Assembly (NCBI GenBank): GCA_031771865.1
Contig: JASISA010000026.1
Location: forward strand, 558,001 to 622,000
DNA length: 64,000 nucleotides
DNA from: Nothophaeocryptopus gaeumannii
Lineage: Eukaryota > Ascomycota > Dothideomycetes > Mycosphaerellales > Mycosphaerellaceae
Reading direction: 5' to 3'
Below are positions 1 through 8,418 of this stretch, piece by piece. Position 1 is the stretch's first letter, and each line of letters opens with the position of its first letter. Under the pieces are notes generated by a model that saw only the letters and a list, made by a program, of their open reading frames with translations, ran no database searches and was not told the DNA's origin. The translations under genes were made by a program, and so were the position numbers.

Positions 1-983
1 GGCAGCTTTGTAACAGTATCGCCCAGCCTCTTTAGTCGCGATACCGGTCGCGAGCCGGGGCCGCCAATGCCATGGCCAGGATATGACGACGTGAGCAAGA
101 GTCGCACTCGAGTACATGAGTTTGCTGTTCCGGAGCTGGATGGCCAACCTGTCGGAAGTTTGTTCAGATTCGCGCCATCCACATCTGGTAGGGTCGAGTT
201 GAGCACAAGACCCTCGACCAACGGGAGAAGACCTCCGGTACAGGGAGTGCGGAGAATTTGAAGGAAAGCAGCACTTCTTCTTCCTCATGCCATTGACGAA
301 ATCTTATCATGTTCATGCATTAGCGCGGCGCTCGAGGCTTTTGATTACTCCTACTACCACAACAATCCAATCTGTACAGTTCTTCAAATGCAGTCGATCG
401 AATACGAAGACCGGTTATCCACGGTACCTTTATCCCTGTCCTGAATCGCAACGCAAGGTGAGAGCTCAGAGGGGGCGCCCGCCAAGAAGTTAGTTCAAGG
501 GAAAGTCAGGCTATGGACATTGACATGGGGCTCCCATGCTTCGTGGCTAATTATGGCAAGGACGACCTAGAAGTCAGCTCCGGCACAAATCGCACGCCTG
601 CACACTTTCCCAGGAACTGGTTCCGAGCATTGTCTGCTTGCGATTTGTGCGTGAGAGGATCATGCGAAGCAGGACCGTCGTTGGCCTCTGAGAATGCTTG
701 TCAGTGCTTGTCTTAACTTCGTGCATGATTATTTATGGTGCGTATTCAGCTGGGCGGTTTTCGTGTTAGTATAAGTGTTCGGCTTTGGCTGCTGCTGGCA
801 TGTTGTCACTGGAATGCTACTGCCTGACACTCGCTCGCTCGCTCGCTCACTTGCTACACTCACGACAGCTTTTGCTTGCTTGCTTACTAGCTTTGCATTG
901 ACCATCAATCAACATCGACGCATAGTATCGACTTCGCATATCCACACCGCAGGCATCTACCATCCAGCACCCATCATCCCAGG
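1..983. other. Left-edge region without a supported gene
   Basis: Several short open frames occur, but none has a recognisable motif, signal peptide or convincing splice pattern. A small CTCG/CGCT microsatellite lies near 831-848. The last 100 bases are pyrimidine- and CA-rich and probably form the promoter and 5' leader of the secreted-protein gene starting at 984. Confidence 0.5.
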
Positions 984-1597
984 ATGCATCAAAGCTGGGC
1001 CTTCCTCGCCGGGTTTGCCGCGCTTGCATCAGCGGCCGAAGACTTCGCGTATCCTCCCCCCGTCCCCAAAACGACTTCCTCGTCATCCTGTGGACCAAAA
1101 ACGACTTCCTCATCATCATCCTGTGAATCCAAAACGACTTCCTCATCATCCTGTGCACCCAAAACGACTTCCTCATCATTCTGTGGATCCAACACGACTT
1201 CCTCATCAAACACGACTTCCTTATCATCCTGTGTGCCTACCCCTCCCTGCCCGACTACCCTAACCGTCTCGCCTATCATGGACTGCTCGGGATGTACGAC
1301 GACGAGTTACTGTACGACGAATACATCAAGTGTGAACTGTGGTGGTTGTGCGGAGTTGGTTACGAAGACGAGCTATAACCCGATTTTTGGGCTTTGTCCG
1401 GTAAGTATGAAAAGAGTTTAAGAATTCGAGAATTTGAAGATACGAGGGCTTGAGGACCTGAGGGCTTTGTGGAGTATGAATGGACTTCTGCTAATTAGGC
1501 TTCTCAGGTATGTGAAAAGGGCATTCAGACGGTGTTTAATACGACCGGAACCTCGACTGTCACGAGCTGCTCTTTTACGCCAGGGCCATCGAAGTAG
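984..1597 (+). CDS. Small secreted Ser/Thr/Cys-repeat protein, two exons
   Basis: Exons 984-1400 and 1508-1597 give 168 residues. The 107-nt intron starts GTAAGT, has a CTAAT branch-like site and ends CTCAG; phase is 0 on both sides, and the second exon ends at a TAG. The start has a short N-terminal hydrophobic stretch ending in ASAA, a likely signal peptide cut near residue 18. Residues about 28-85 are repeats built on KTTSSSSC, rich in likely O-glycosylation sites. The C-terminal half is Cys/Thr-rich, with CSGC and NCGGC motifs. This suggests a cell-wall or extracellular mannoprotein-like product, but I recognise no named family. Several other frames are also open here because the repeat period is close to a multiple of three; they are shadows. 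Confidence 0.7.
1071..1239 (+). repeat. Coding minisatellite, six units of 18-33 bp
   Basis: The core ACGACTTCCTCATCATC recurs with unit starts at 1071, 1101, 1134, 1164, 1194 and 1212, so spacings are 30, 33, 30, 30 and 18. All steps are multiples of three and keep the secreted protein in frame. Units differ by few bases, so copy number probably varies between strains (inference). Confidence 0.85.
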
Positions 1598-2432
1598 GTG
1601 CGGCTGGGTTCAGGGGCAGCTGAGCTTCTGCGTCGCGTTATTAAAGACTGGCACTGTGAGGATATCGATCTGTGTGGATAAGCATAATCAGCGAAGCAGT
1701 ATCGAATATGGCAGACATGAGGACAGGACTTATCAGGTACCGGCCAAGGCATCGTCGCACTAAAGAATATGACTTGGCTTACCTTCCCCAAATTTTGATT
1801 CGAGCAGTGTTTATCCCTAATCAGGGCATCTTGAGCTGCGTTCTGCCCCACCAGCAACCTGACAGACATGGCTCTTCGAGTGTTTTGACAAGACCAAAAG
1901 CGTTCTTATGTCCTTCTTTCGATATCACACGACATGATTCCGCGCAGGCTATGTGATCAGTGGATCTTCCTCTGCGGTCCTCAAGTGAGCCATGCCAAGC
2001 CATATAAGCATTGAGCACAGACGGTTGTCATGTCTTGAGGACATCGGCATCTCACCCTATGAACGGCCATGGCAAACAAAAAGAGGACAGGAAGGTAGCT
2101 GCTACTTGATCACGCTGAGGATATCGACGCCGCAACCTATTGCATCGCTGCCGTAATGGAGCTTGTAGCAAGGTCGAAAATGTCTTCAATTGTCCTCAAG
2201 AAGAAGATGAAGAGAGCGTATATGTATCTCATTCCTTCTGCCTCTCGTCTCAACTTCCTTCAAGCGTACCAAGCTCAGTCAGATACAGCCTTTGCTACCA
2301 GACGCATACCGGACTTCAGACACCATCCACGTTAACCAACCTCACACACCACTACCACAACTACCAACTTACGACACTCTCAACCAACAACCAATATACC
2401 AAACCAACCAACTGCACTTCAACACCATCAAA
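1598..2432. other. Intergenic, no gene seen
   Basis: No convincing coding signal was found. From about 2330 to 2432 the sequence becomes strikingly rich in CA, CAA and ACC with almost no G, as in many filamentous-fungal 5' leaders. It runs straight into the ATG at 2433. Confidence 0.5.
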
Positions 2433-3206
2433 ATGTGTCGCGTCATCCGAGAGATCTACGCGTGCGACCACTGCACCCCGGACGCAGCTGAAACCCACCA
2501 TCCTTGCAAATTCCTCAGGAAATATTGCCACACCGAACACGTCACCAACATTACCCTGAATATCGACTGTCCGGACTGTCAAGCCGAGGAATGGGCCGTC
2601 AGCCGTGTCCTCGAACAGGACTTTGAGGACTCCGATGATGAGGACGAGTGCGGACAGAGGATGCAGGTGATTGCCGCTCTCGCGAGGAATGAGGCGGTGG
2701 AGAAGAAGAGGTATGAGCAGGCGAAAGCGAAGAAGCAACAGGAGAAGCGAAGTGATGCTGCCTCACGCAAGAGCTGTCTGATCAAGGCGATTGTGAAGTC
2801 GCTCCTCCCGACCAACAAGACCACCGGCATCTCCACTGAGCAGAATTGCCCTATGCACCCGGTTTCGACTTCCACACCGGCAAAGTCGATCCTTCTCGAC
2901 GGGAACGATTCGAAGCTCTCCTTCACCCTCTCCTCACCGGAACGACCATCCACGCAAAAGGAGGCGTATGCCGCTCATCTTCGCGACCTAGCTCGCTCGG
3001 AGATCACGAAAGTCAATACCGAGCGGAATAAAGCTCCTATCAGGACCATGTCCAGCCAGACCCGCCCGACCATGCCTGTCATGACCGATTCAGACTATTT
3101 TGAAGACGTCGAGCCCTGGGAATTCGAGGAGCATTCCAAGGACTGTATGGGTGAGGGAATGCTCGTCTTTGGATGTACGACGATGGGGGAGTCGAAAGAT
3201 GATTGA
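2433..3206 (+). CDS. Met-Cys cysteine-motif protein, cluster member A (longest)
   Basis: Single-exon protein of 257 residues. The chosen ATG has AAA just upstream and opens with the MCR... start shared by the cluster; a longer in-frame start at 2292 lies in the CA-rich leader and is unlikely. The N-terminal 50 residues hold the family pattern: Cys2, then YACDH at about 9-13, further Cys near 25 and 32, and a terminal DCPDC pair at about 45-49. This looks like a small metal-binding, probably zinc, module (inference). Beyond it, A alone has a long charged tail with an acidic DSDDEDE run, a Lys-rich stretch and a Ser/Thr-rich low-complexity part. There is no signal peptide or membrane segment, so it is probably intracellular. 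First gene of a same-strand tandem series of paralogues. Function unknown. Confidence 0.7.
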   Translation: MCRVIREIYACDHCTPDAAETHHPCKFLRKYCHTEHVTNITLNIDCPDCQAEEWAVSRVLEQDFEDSDDEDECGQRMQVIAALARNEAVEKKRYEQAKAKKQQEKRSDAASRKSCLIKAIVKSLLPTNKTTGISTEQNCPMHPVSTSTPAKSILLDGNDSKLSFTLSSPERPSTQKEAYAAHLRDLARSEITKVNTERNKAPIRTMSSQTRPTMPVMTDSDYFEDVEPWEFEEHSKDCMGEGMLVFGCTTMGESKDD

Positions 3207-3535
3207 GATTCTCACATTTGGTGAGGTATACTTTGGCATCGGAGGGGACTTCATGGGACAGTGGAGCGATCTGGAGTTTGGAGATGACGCTTGAGATTTT
3301 GCATGAGCATCTCAAAGGTTCACGCTCATACTATGGTGTTGGAAGCCTGTTCAGGGGTATCAAAGGAAAAGAATCGATTGAGATTGCTTGGAGCATTCTG
3401 CGTGGAGTTTGCGCTATACCCTTGATTGCATCTTGATTTTGGGAGACGAAGATGTCCATTGGAATCATCATTTACATCTAATAAAAGCAAATTTTGCACC
3501 ACCTTCCTCCCTCTTCCCTTGTATATCACATCATC

Positions 3536-3763
3536 ATGTGCACCCACCGCCACACCTTCTACTCCTGCGGCCACGAAGTCCTTGAGCCGTATGAGCGTTG
3601 CAACATCGCCCTCACCACCACGCCAATTTCACGCTGGTCCCCAAACTGCGGCCAACCTACCCGAATCTACAAAAATGGCGGAAAGAATTGTGGACCTTGT
3701 AGACAAGCCGAGTGGAGGAGACATGAGGCGAGAATAAGGAGGGGTGGAGGAGGAGGCAATTGA
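3536..3763 (+). CDS. Met-Cys cysteine-motif protein, cluster member B
   Basis: Single-exon protein of 75 residues. It begins MCTHRHTFYSCGHE, so it carries both hallmark features: Cys2 and the aromatic-x-Cys-Gly-His block at about 9-13. A Cys at about 22, one at about 38 and a closing NCGPC pair near 51-55 follow, then a basic and glycine-rich tail ending in five glycines and Asn. The six to eight Cys/His residues could bind one or two zinc ions (inference). Size suggests the minimal functional form of the family. It lies about 330 bp after member A on the same strand. Confidence 0.7.
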   Translation: MCTHRHTFYSCGHEVLEPYERCNIALTTTPISRWSPNCGQPTRIYKNGGKNCGPCRQAEWRRHEARIRRGGGGGN

Positions 3764-3928
3764 AAAGGGCAAACCATTGTGTACAAGGATCAGATGTGAA
3801 ATGGAAGAGCAAAAGATTGCTTCATGATGTTCGCTACACAATCAGTCCTAGGAAACTCTCAAAGCCATGCTTCACGGACTCCTCCCTATCCTCCCCTCCC
3901 TCTCATCCCTCCCCTTTCCCATCCATCA

Positions 3929-4075
3929 ATGTCCCACGTAACCCAATACGTCCACTTCTGTGGCCATCTCCACGGAGCCGAAATCATCCACTGCGACAAC
4001 TACACCGCTGGCAAGCTATGCACCACAGGAGGGGAAAGTCGAGGACGTACGCCTACTTGCTGTAAAAGAGGATGA
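3929..4075 (+). CDS. Cysteine-motif protein, cluster member C (short, Cys2 lost)
   Basis: Open frame of 48 residues beginning MSHVTQYVHFCGHLHG. The FCGH block is intact but Cys2 of the family is Ser, and the C-terminal pair is an adjacent CC rather than Cys-x2-Cys. The product stops soon after, without the basic tail of B and E. It may be a diverged small paralogue or an eroding copy. Expression data would be needed to choose. Confidence 0.5.
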   Translation: MSHVTQYVHFCGHLHGAEIIHCDNYTAGKLCTTGGESRGRTPTCCKRG

Positions 4076-4369
4076 AGTTGTCTGGGTCCGGCATGGGAAG
4101 GATTGCACATGGATGGGTCGAAGGCGAAAAAGTAGATCGGTAGGAGTGGATAGGAGAGGCGATGCTGGGTGTGGAGGAGCCAATTATTGCAGTCTTGCCC
4201 AGGTATGACAAGTAGTTTCTCTAGATTCGTGGAAGATAGGAGAACTCATCACCTGTCTGCTCGCCCACCCCCTCCCAGCCTTCTAAGTCCCTTTTCCTTC
4301 ATCGTACCCATTCGTCCGCTTGCGTCCACCGTGAAATCAAACAGAACCTCAACAAAGACTTCAAACGCA

Positions 4370-4648
4370 ATATGCGACTTCCACGTCACGGCCAGGAACT
4401 GCGGACACTCCACCGCATGGCTCGAGTAACTCCATAACACCGAGTGCTGCCCTCCACGGACGATCCATCATAATGTGAATGGCGCTTGTACACCGTGCAA
4501 TAAGAGAGCGGCGGAAATGTTGAGAGAGTATTTGAAGAAGAAGAAGAGGAGGAAAGAGAGGGAAGAGGGAAAGGGTGGTGGTAGCAGCGGTGGGAAGGAC
4601 GGTGGAGGAGACGGTGGAGGAGAAGGGAACGCAGCAAATACGGGATGA
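4370..4648 (+). pseudogene. Cluster member D, dead copy (start lost, in-frame stop)
   Basis: The family pattern is readable as one continuous frame from 4370 to the TGA at 4646-4648. Where the start Met should be there is ATA (4370-4372), followed directly by Cys, then a block ending NCGHS. A TAA at 4427-4429 interrupts the frame. After the stop the same frame continues with a Cys pair, a closing CTPC, a Lys/Arg helix and a Gly-rich tail, just like member B. No GT-AG intron removes the stop without deleting conserved cysteines. An overlapping out-of-frame ATG at 4371 is coincidental. Confidence 0.65.
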
Positions 4649-5157
4649 CAATTGAAGTTGGCGGTATTGATTGCGGTCCTGTCGTTGGTGGCCCGGAGAG
4701 GCTGAGAGGTCGATCGGGTTGCTGGACGCTGATGGATGGTCTCATTGATTGAGGTTCTGCTCAGTCACTGGCCTGGTCATCAGTAAAGCATGAACAGGCA
4801 GGACAATCTCCATGGCATACCCAATCCCAAATCTTCTTCCTTCTCTCGAGAAGCTACCAATCTTTGTCCCCCTCTTGGTGGCAATCATAGCCAGGCCCTT
4901 GCTTCTCAAAAGAGTCAGCGCAATGGGCTTGCTTGCCTGCTGACCCGTCAGCTTCAGGAAGCCAGTCGAAGAACCTGAGACCTCGCAAACAACAAATCTA
5001 CAAACCACGTCACTCCCCTCATAAATCTCCCCCTCTTGTCCCACACTCTCCCTTCCTTCCTTCCCTCCACCAAGTCAAAGCCGATCTCGTTCCATCATTC
5101 CTCCTCCAGCTCTCCAAGAATCAACCTTTCCAACAATCCACTCAACAAGCTTCAAGA
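4649..5157. other. Spacer between cluster members D and E
   Basis: No gene is supported. The last 100 bases are CT- and CA-rich, as before the other active members, and are probably the promoter and leader of member E. Confidence 0.5.
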
Positions 5158-5526
5158 ATGTGTCGCCGCGAACGAATCCTCTACCTCAAATGCAAACACT
5201 CCGACCGACCGGAAGGCTGGAAAACCACTCGCTGCGACGATTTCACACCGCATACAATTCGAGATACCGAACAAAGAGTCCGAGGATACTGTGATGCTTG
5301 TAAGAAAGGGGGGGGGCAAGCGTGCCGCACACGGGGAAGGAGAGGAGCCAAGAGACGGAGCGGACAGGCGAACAAGCGGATGCGGGTGGTGAATAATGAA
5401 ATGATGGATGATGAAGGTGCGGCGATTTGCGACCGGTGTTTGTTGTCGAAGCGTTCAAAGATGTCGTTTGGTGTCGAAGCAGTTCTAGGATCTCGTTTGG
5501 GCATGCGTGACCGGTTCAGGTCTTAG
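5158..5526 (+). CDS. Met-Cys cysteine-motif protein, cluster member E
   Basis: Protein of 122 residues starting at the ATG preceded by TCAAGA; longer in-frame starts upstream lie in the leader. It opens MCRRERILYLKCKHS, with Cys2 and a Cys-Lys-His block, then a Cys near 26 and a GYCDAC pair at about 43-48. After the core come Lys/Arg-rich runs (GRRGAKRR), a possible nuclear targeting signal, and a second pair CDRC near residue 92. So E has one more potential metal site than B. No signal peptide. Probably a nuclear or cytosolic small zinc protein (inference). Confidence 0.65.
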   Translation: MCRRERILYLKCKHSDRPEGWKTTRCDDFTPHTIRDTEQRVRGYCDACKKGGGQACRTRGRRGAKRRSGQANKRMRVVNNEMMDDEGAAICDRCLLSKRSKMSFGVEAVLGSRLGMRDRFRS

Positions 5527-5683
5527 CCTGCTCGCTTCCCTATGGCGGAGACAATCCGTTGTGCATACCGATTAGCAAACGGAAATACAACAAATCCCTC
5601 AAATATCTCAGCCACAAATCGCACTTGCCGTCGTTTTGCTCTTTGTTCCCCCACTCTAACCTCAACAGGTCTCCGACTCCAGC

Positions 5684-5863
5684 ATGTGCAAACACCAAAG
5701 AATCACGTACATCAAATGCCAGCACTCCGAGCCATGGACCTTCCACCCCTGCCATAGACTGAAGATATGTGAAGGTCTGGACGTAAGAGTTCAGGAGCAG
5801 AACATCCAGGGTCGCTGTCCGGATTGCGCGCGAAGGGCAGTCTCGGGAGCTCAGAAGAAGTGA
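5684..5863 (+). CDS. Met-Cys cysteine-motif protein, cluster member F (59 aa)
   Basis: A complete 59-residue frame, ATG at 5684 and TGA at 5861-5863, easily missed because of its size. It opens MCKHQRITYIKCQHSEPW, with Cys2 and a Cys-Gln-His block, has Cys at about 22 and 29, and closes with RCPDCARR near 43-50 and a short basic end. Every hallmark position is kept, so this is probably a functional minimal member rather than a remnant. It is closest to member E in the first 15 residues. Confidence 0.65.
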   Translation: MCKHQRITYIKCQHSEPWTFHPCHRLKICEGLDVRVQEQNIQGRCPDCARRAVSGAQKK

Positions 5864-6139
5864 GAATCCGAAGGGGCTTTGTCCTCCAAGGTGCAGGAAG
5901 AAGTGTAGCGGTGGATTGCGCTGTCGAGGGGAGAGGGGGAGCGGACGAATGCGGTCCTTTGGGTGTCAGAAGGGTACCAACCGGGCAGAGATGGATCATT
6001 CAGATTAGTGCAATCAGGTCAAACAAATCACAATCTCACCATCCCCATCTTCCAGACCACACAAGTGCTCACCATCCCGCCATTCGTCCCTGTCGTCTCC
6101 GCACCACCTCAGCCATCACTACAACCTCTAGTCTTCATC

Positions 6140-6229
6140 ATGTGCTACCAGTACCAGCTCATCTACTGGTGCAGGAGCATGAGCCAGTCTGAGCGCATCA
6201 GGAACTGTGATTGGAGGAAGAAGTCCTAA
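6140..6229 (+). pseudogene. Cluster member G, truncated remnant (29 codons)
   Basis: Opens MCYQYQLIYWC with the family Cys2 and the aromatic-x-Cys block, but the Gly/Lys-His that should follow is Arg-Ser, and a TAA comes after 29 codons. No closing Cys-x2-Cys pair is found in frame; a CC lies just beyond the stop. It is best read as a truncated copy, though translation of a micropeptide cannot be excluded. The 320 bp to member H hold nothing else recognisable. Confidence 0.5.
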
Positions 6230-6549
6230 TGGAGAGGAGGATGTTGTGACTCAGCGCGCGGGAGATGATCGCGGAGAGATGTATAAGCTAGGAACCATGT
6301 CGGTGGCGATGGGCTAGATGATAAATTCAGATCAATCATTGCTTGGCTCTTCCGATATTCGTTCAGCCTGTTTGCTTGGTCGATTGCTCTGCGGATGACT
6401 GCTCCGGTACTCCCTAGATTGTCAGTGAATGCCGAGAATTGCCAGGCACAAATAAGTAGCCGTCAGTGGTCACCAGCGGCAACAGCCAGGAAGCTCTGCA
6501 GGTGCCCTCTACGAACCCTGTCCTTGCCTGTCCATTCCATCGCCTGACG

Positions 6550-6948
6550 ATGTGCACTCAAGAATTGATTTGGTGCTCCTGTGGCCACGGCGAGTTTCTG
6601 CCCATCGTACCTTGCATCCGGGCAAAGACATTTGGGTCGTGCTGGACAGTGGTGCATGGAGATCACCGAATAGTGCTGCCGAATACATGCTCATATTGCC
6701 AAAGAGGGTACAACGTACGGATACCACTCGGGAGCCCACGACCAGGAGGTGAACTCAAGGCGAAGGTGGAGGAGAGTGAGGACGAAGTCTTCCGGAAGAT
6801 GGTGCAGGATCCTGAGTACTGGCCAGAGGATGGAAAAGCCGGAGAGGATTTGCCGATAGAGATGGAGGATGTTTTGAAGACGGAGTTTGATGGCGGATTT
6901 GAGCTGGATCCAGAGCTGTGGGGGTATCAACAACAAGGCAAGACGTGA
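6550..6948 (+). CDS. Met-Cys cysteine-motif protein, cluster member H
   Basis: Protein of 132 residues. The ATG starts MCTQELIWCSCGHGEF, with Cys2 and the Cys-Gly-His block; further Cys near 22 and 31 and a closing TCSYCQ pair at about 47-50 follow. The second half is acidic and lacks cysteine (EESEDE, EDLPIEMED), unlike the basic tails of B, E and F. A longer in-frame start at 6466 is not an ATG-type family start. The acidic tail shared with member A suggests that A and H, at the two ends of the array, form one subgroup and B to F another (inference). Confidence 0.7.
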   Translation: MCTQELIWCSCGHGEFLPIVPCIRAKTFGSCWTVVHGDHRIVLPNTCSYCQRGYNVRIPLGSPRPGGELKAKVEESEDEVFRKMVQDPEYWPEDGKAGEDLPIEMEDVLKTEFDGGFELDPELWGYQQQGKT

Positions 6949-8418
6949 GGGCGGCATGTGAGTAGACATGATACAAATGGGAGGTTGACATGAAGCCATG
7001 TTGCAGCAGAGCCCGCATGGACTGTCATTCTCCAGTCAATACTCTCTTTTAGTGATGAAGCATAGCCACGATGGTTGTAGTTGAAGAACGCACTCGTTCT
7101 CGGTCTCCAGTCACGGTAAGAATTCGATCGAACGAGTCTCGCTTGAAGGACATTACTGTATCGGTGTGGGCGCGGCTGGTGAGCATGCATGATATTGAAA
7201 TTAGCTTTAGGACAAGCAGTCCGCTTCCGCTGCAGGATGACTCTCTTCGTGGCGTGAATCTTGACCTCGCTGGCGTTCGCGTCGGCAGGAGGCAGGAGTG
7301 GCTCATGCAGCTGCAGTACCACTCCAGCTGATGTATGGATGACGGTGAGGAGGAGGAGCAGTAAGTGAGTGGAAGTACAGTACGCCCTGCGCCTCGCGAA
7401 TTGTGCGCGTCGGTCTGGGATGGTGGTGGATGGTGGTGGATGTTTGCTAGGCAGTCGACATTCTTTCGCCAAGACCGCTCCTCGTCGATCATACCATCAC
7501 CATGACCGCAGTAAGAAGGCGTTGATGCGATGGTTCAGGCTCAAGTTCTCAGGTTCTCATCAGGTTCAGGCGCGTTCCTCCTGCAGCGCTTGAGCTTCCG
7601 CAAAACAGGTTGGCGATGCGACTGCCAATGGGATACTTTCCTTAAACCCATGACGGCGCCAAGGTTTGTGTTATTGTTTTTGTATGCCGTTTGTTGGCAG
7701 CCGCAACCCGGCAACCCGGGTGAATCAATGTACGCTGGCAATGCTGGCTACCTTTTAGCTGCTCTGCGTCTTGACACGGTGGACAGCGCAGAACTCGAGC
7801 ATCCCTCTTGCTCTTGACACATTTAACCTATCGTCGCAGCTTGCAACTGGAATCATCACAGCATTTGCATCCGCTCCGGACGCGACTTCTGCAACGCCAC
7901 ATCTGCACCGCCTCCATCAACGTCAGAACGGCAGTAGGACCACTCATCCCGACGAATATCACGGACGCGGGAGATTGGATCTTGCATCCTGCGCCACATC
8001 AAAGGGACCTTGAGGCTTTGCCCACTCGCGATCGCGACAGCAGCGCGTTTAATAAGGAGGCCACAACCGTCGCACACGTCGCCTTCGTCGCCCTCAGAAC
8101 ACCTCTGCGACCTTTCGACGACACCTGAGGTTCACACATTTGACCAGCTCGGCTTTCTGGATCGCTTACCTGCAGCTCCAATCATTCCACCAATAACACC
8201 GAAAATCCTCCAACGAGCCACCAAGCTTGTTAGGAAGTCTCCGGAGTGGAGAAGCCATAGGGGGAGTAAGGCAGCGAGGCCGCCATCCTACTCCAGTGGA
8301 TTGACCGCCCCGTCATCTGCTCCTACATATCATGCGTCAGTAGCATCAAAGCCACAACATTGAACACTTGGCGCGTGGCCGGCCGTAGTGTTTGGGAGGC
8401 ACGACATGCTAACGGGAC
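6949..8418. other. Intergenic region before the Ca2+/H+ exchanger
   Basis: Overlapping open frames exist on both strands, the largest 181 codons on the minus strand at 6927-7472, but none has a recognisable domain and they conflict with each other. Just before the exchanger ATG, GCTAAC is followed 18 nt later by CGTAG, an excellent branch site plus 3' splice site. An upstream exon of the exchanger, or a 5' UTR intron, may therefore lie here. Confidence 0.4.

Noticed and set aside
847..1279. Long minus-strand frames over the Ser/Thr repeat
   Set aside because: The repeat period is a multiple of three, so several frames are open at once; only the plus frame from 984 has a signal peptide and a phase-correct second exon.
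6927..7472. 181-codon minus-strand frame after the Met-Cys cluster
   Set aside because: No domain or signal; overlaps competing frames on both strands; composition is not convincing.
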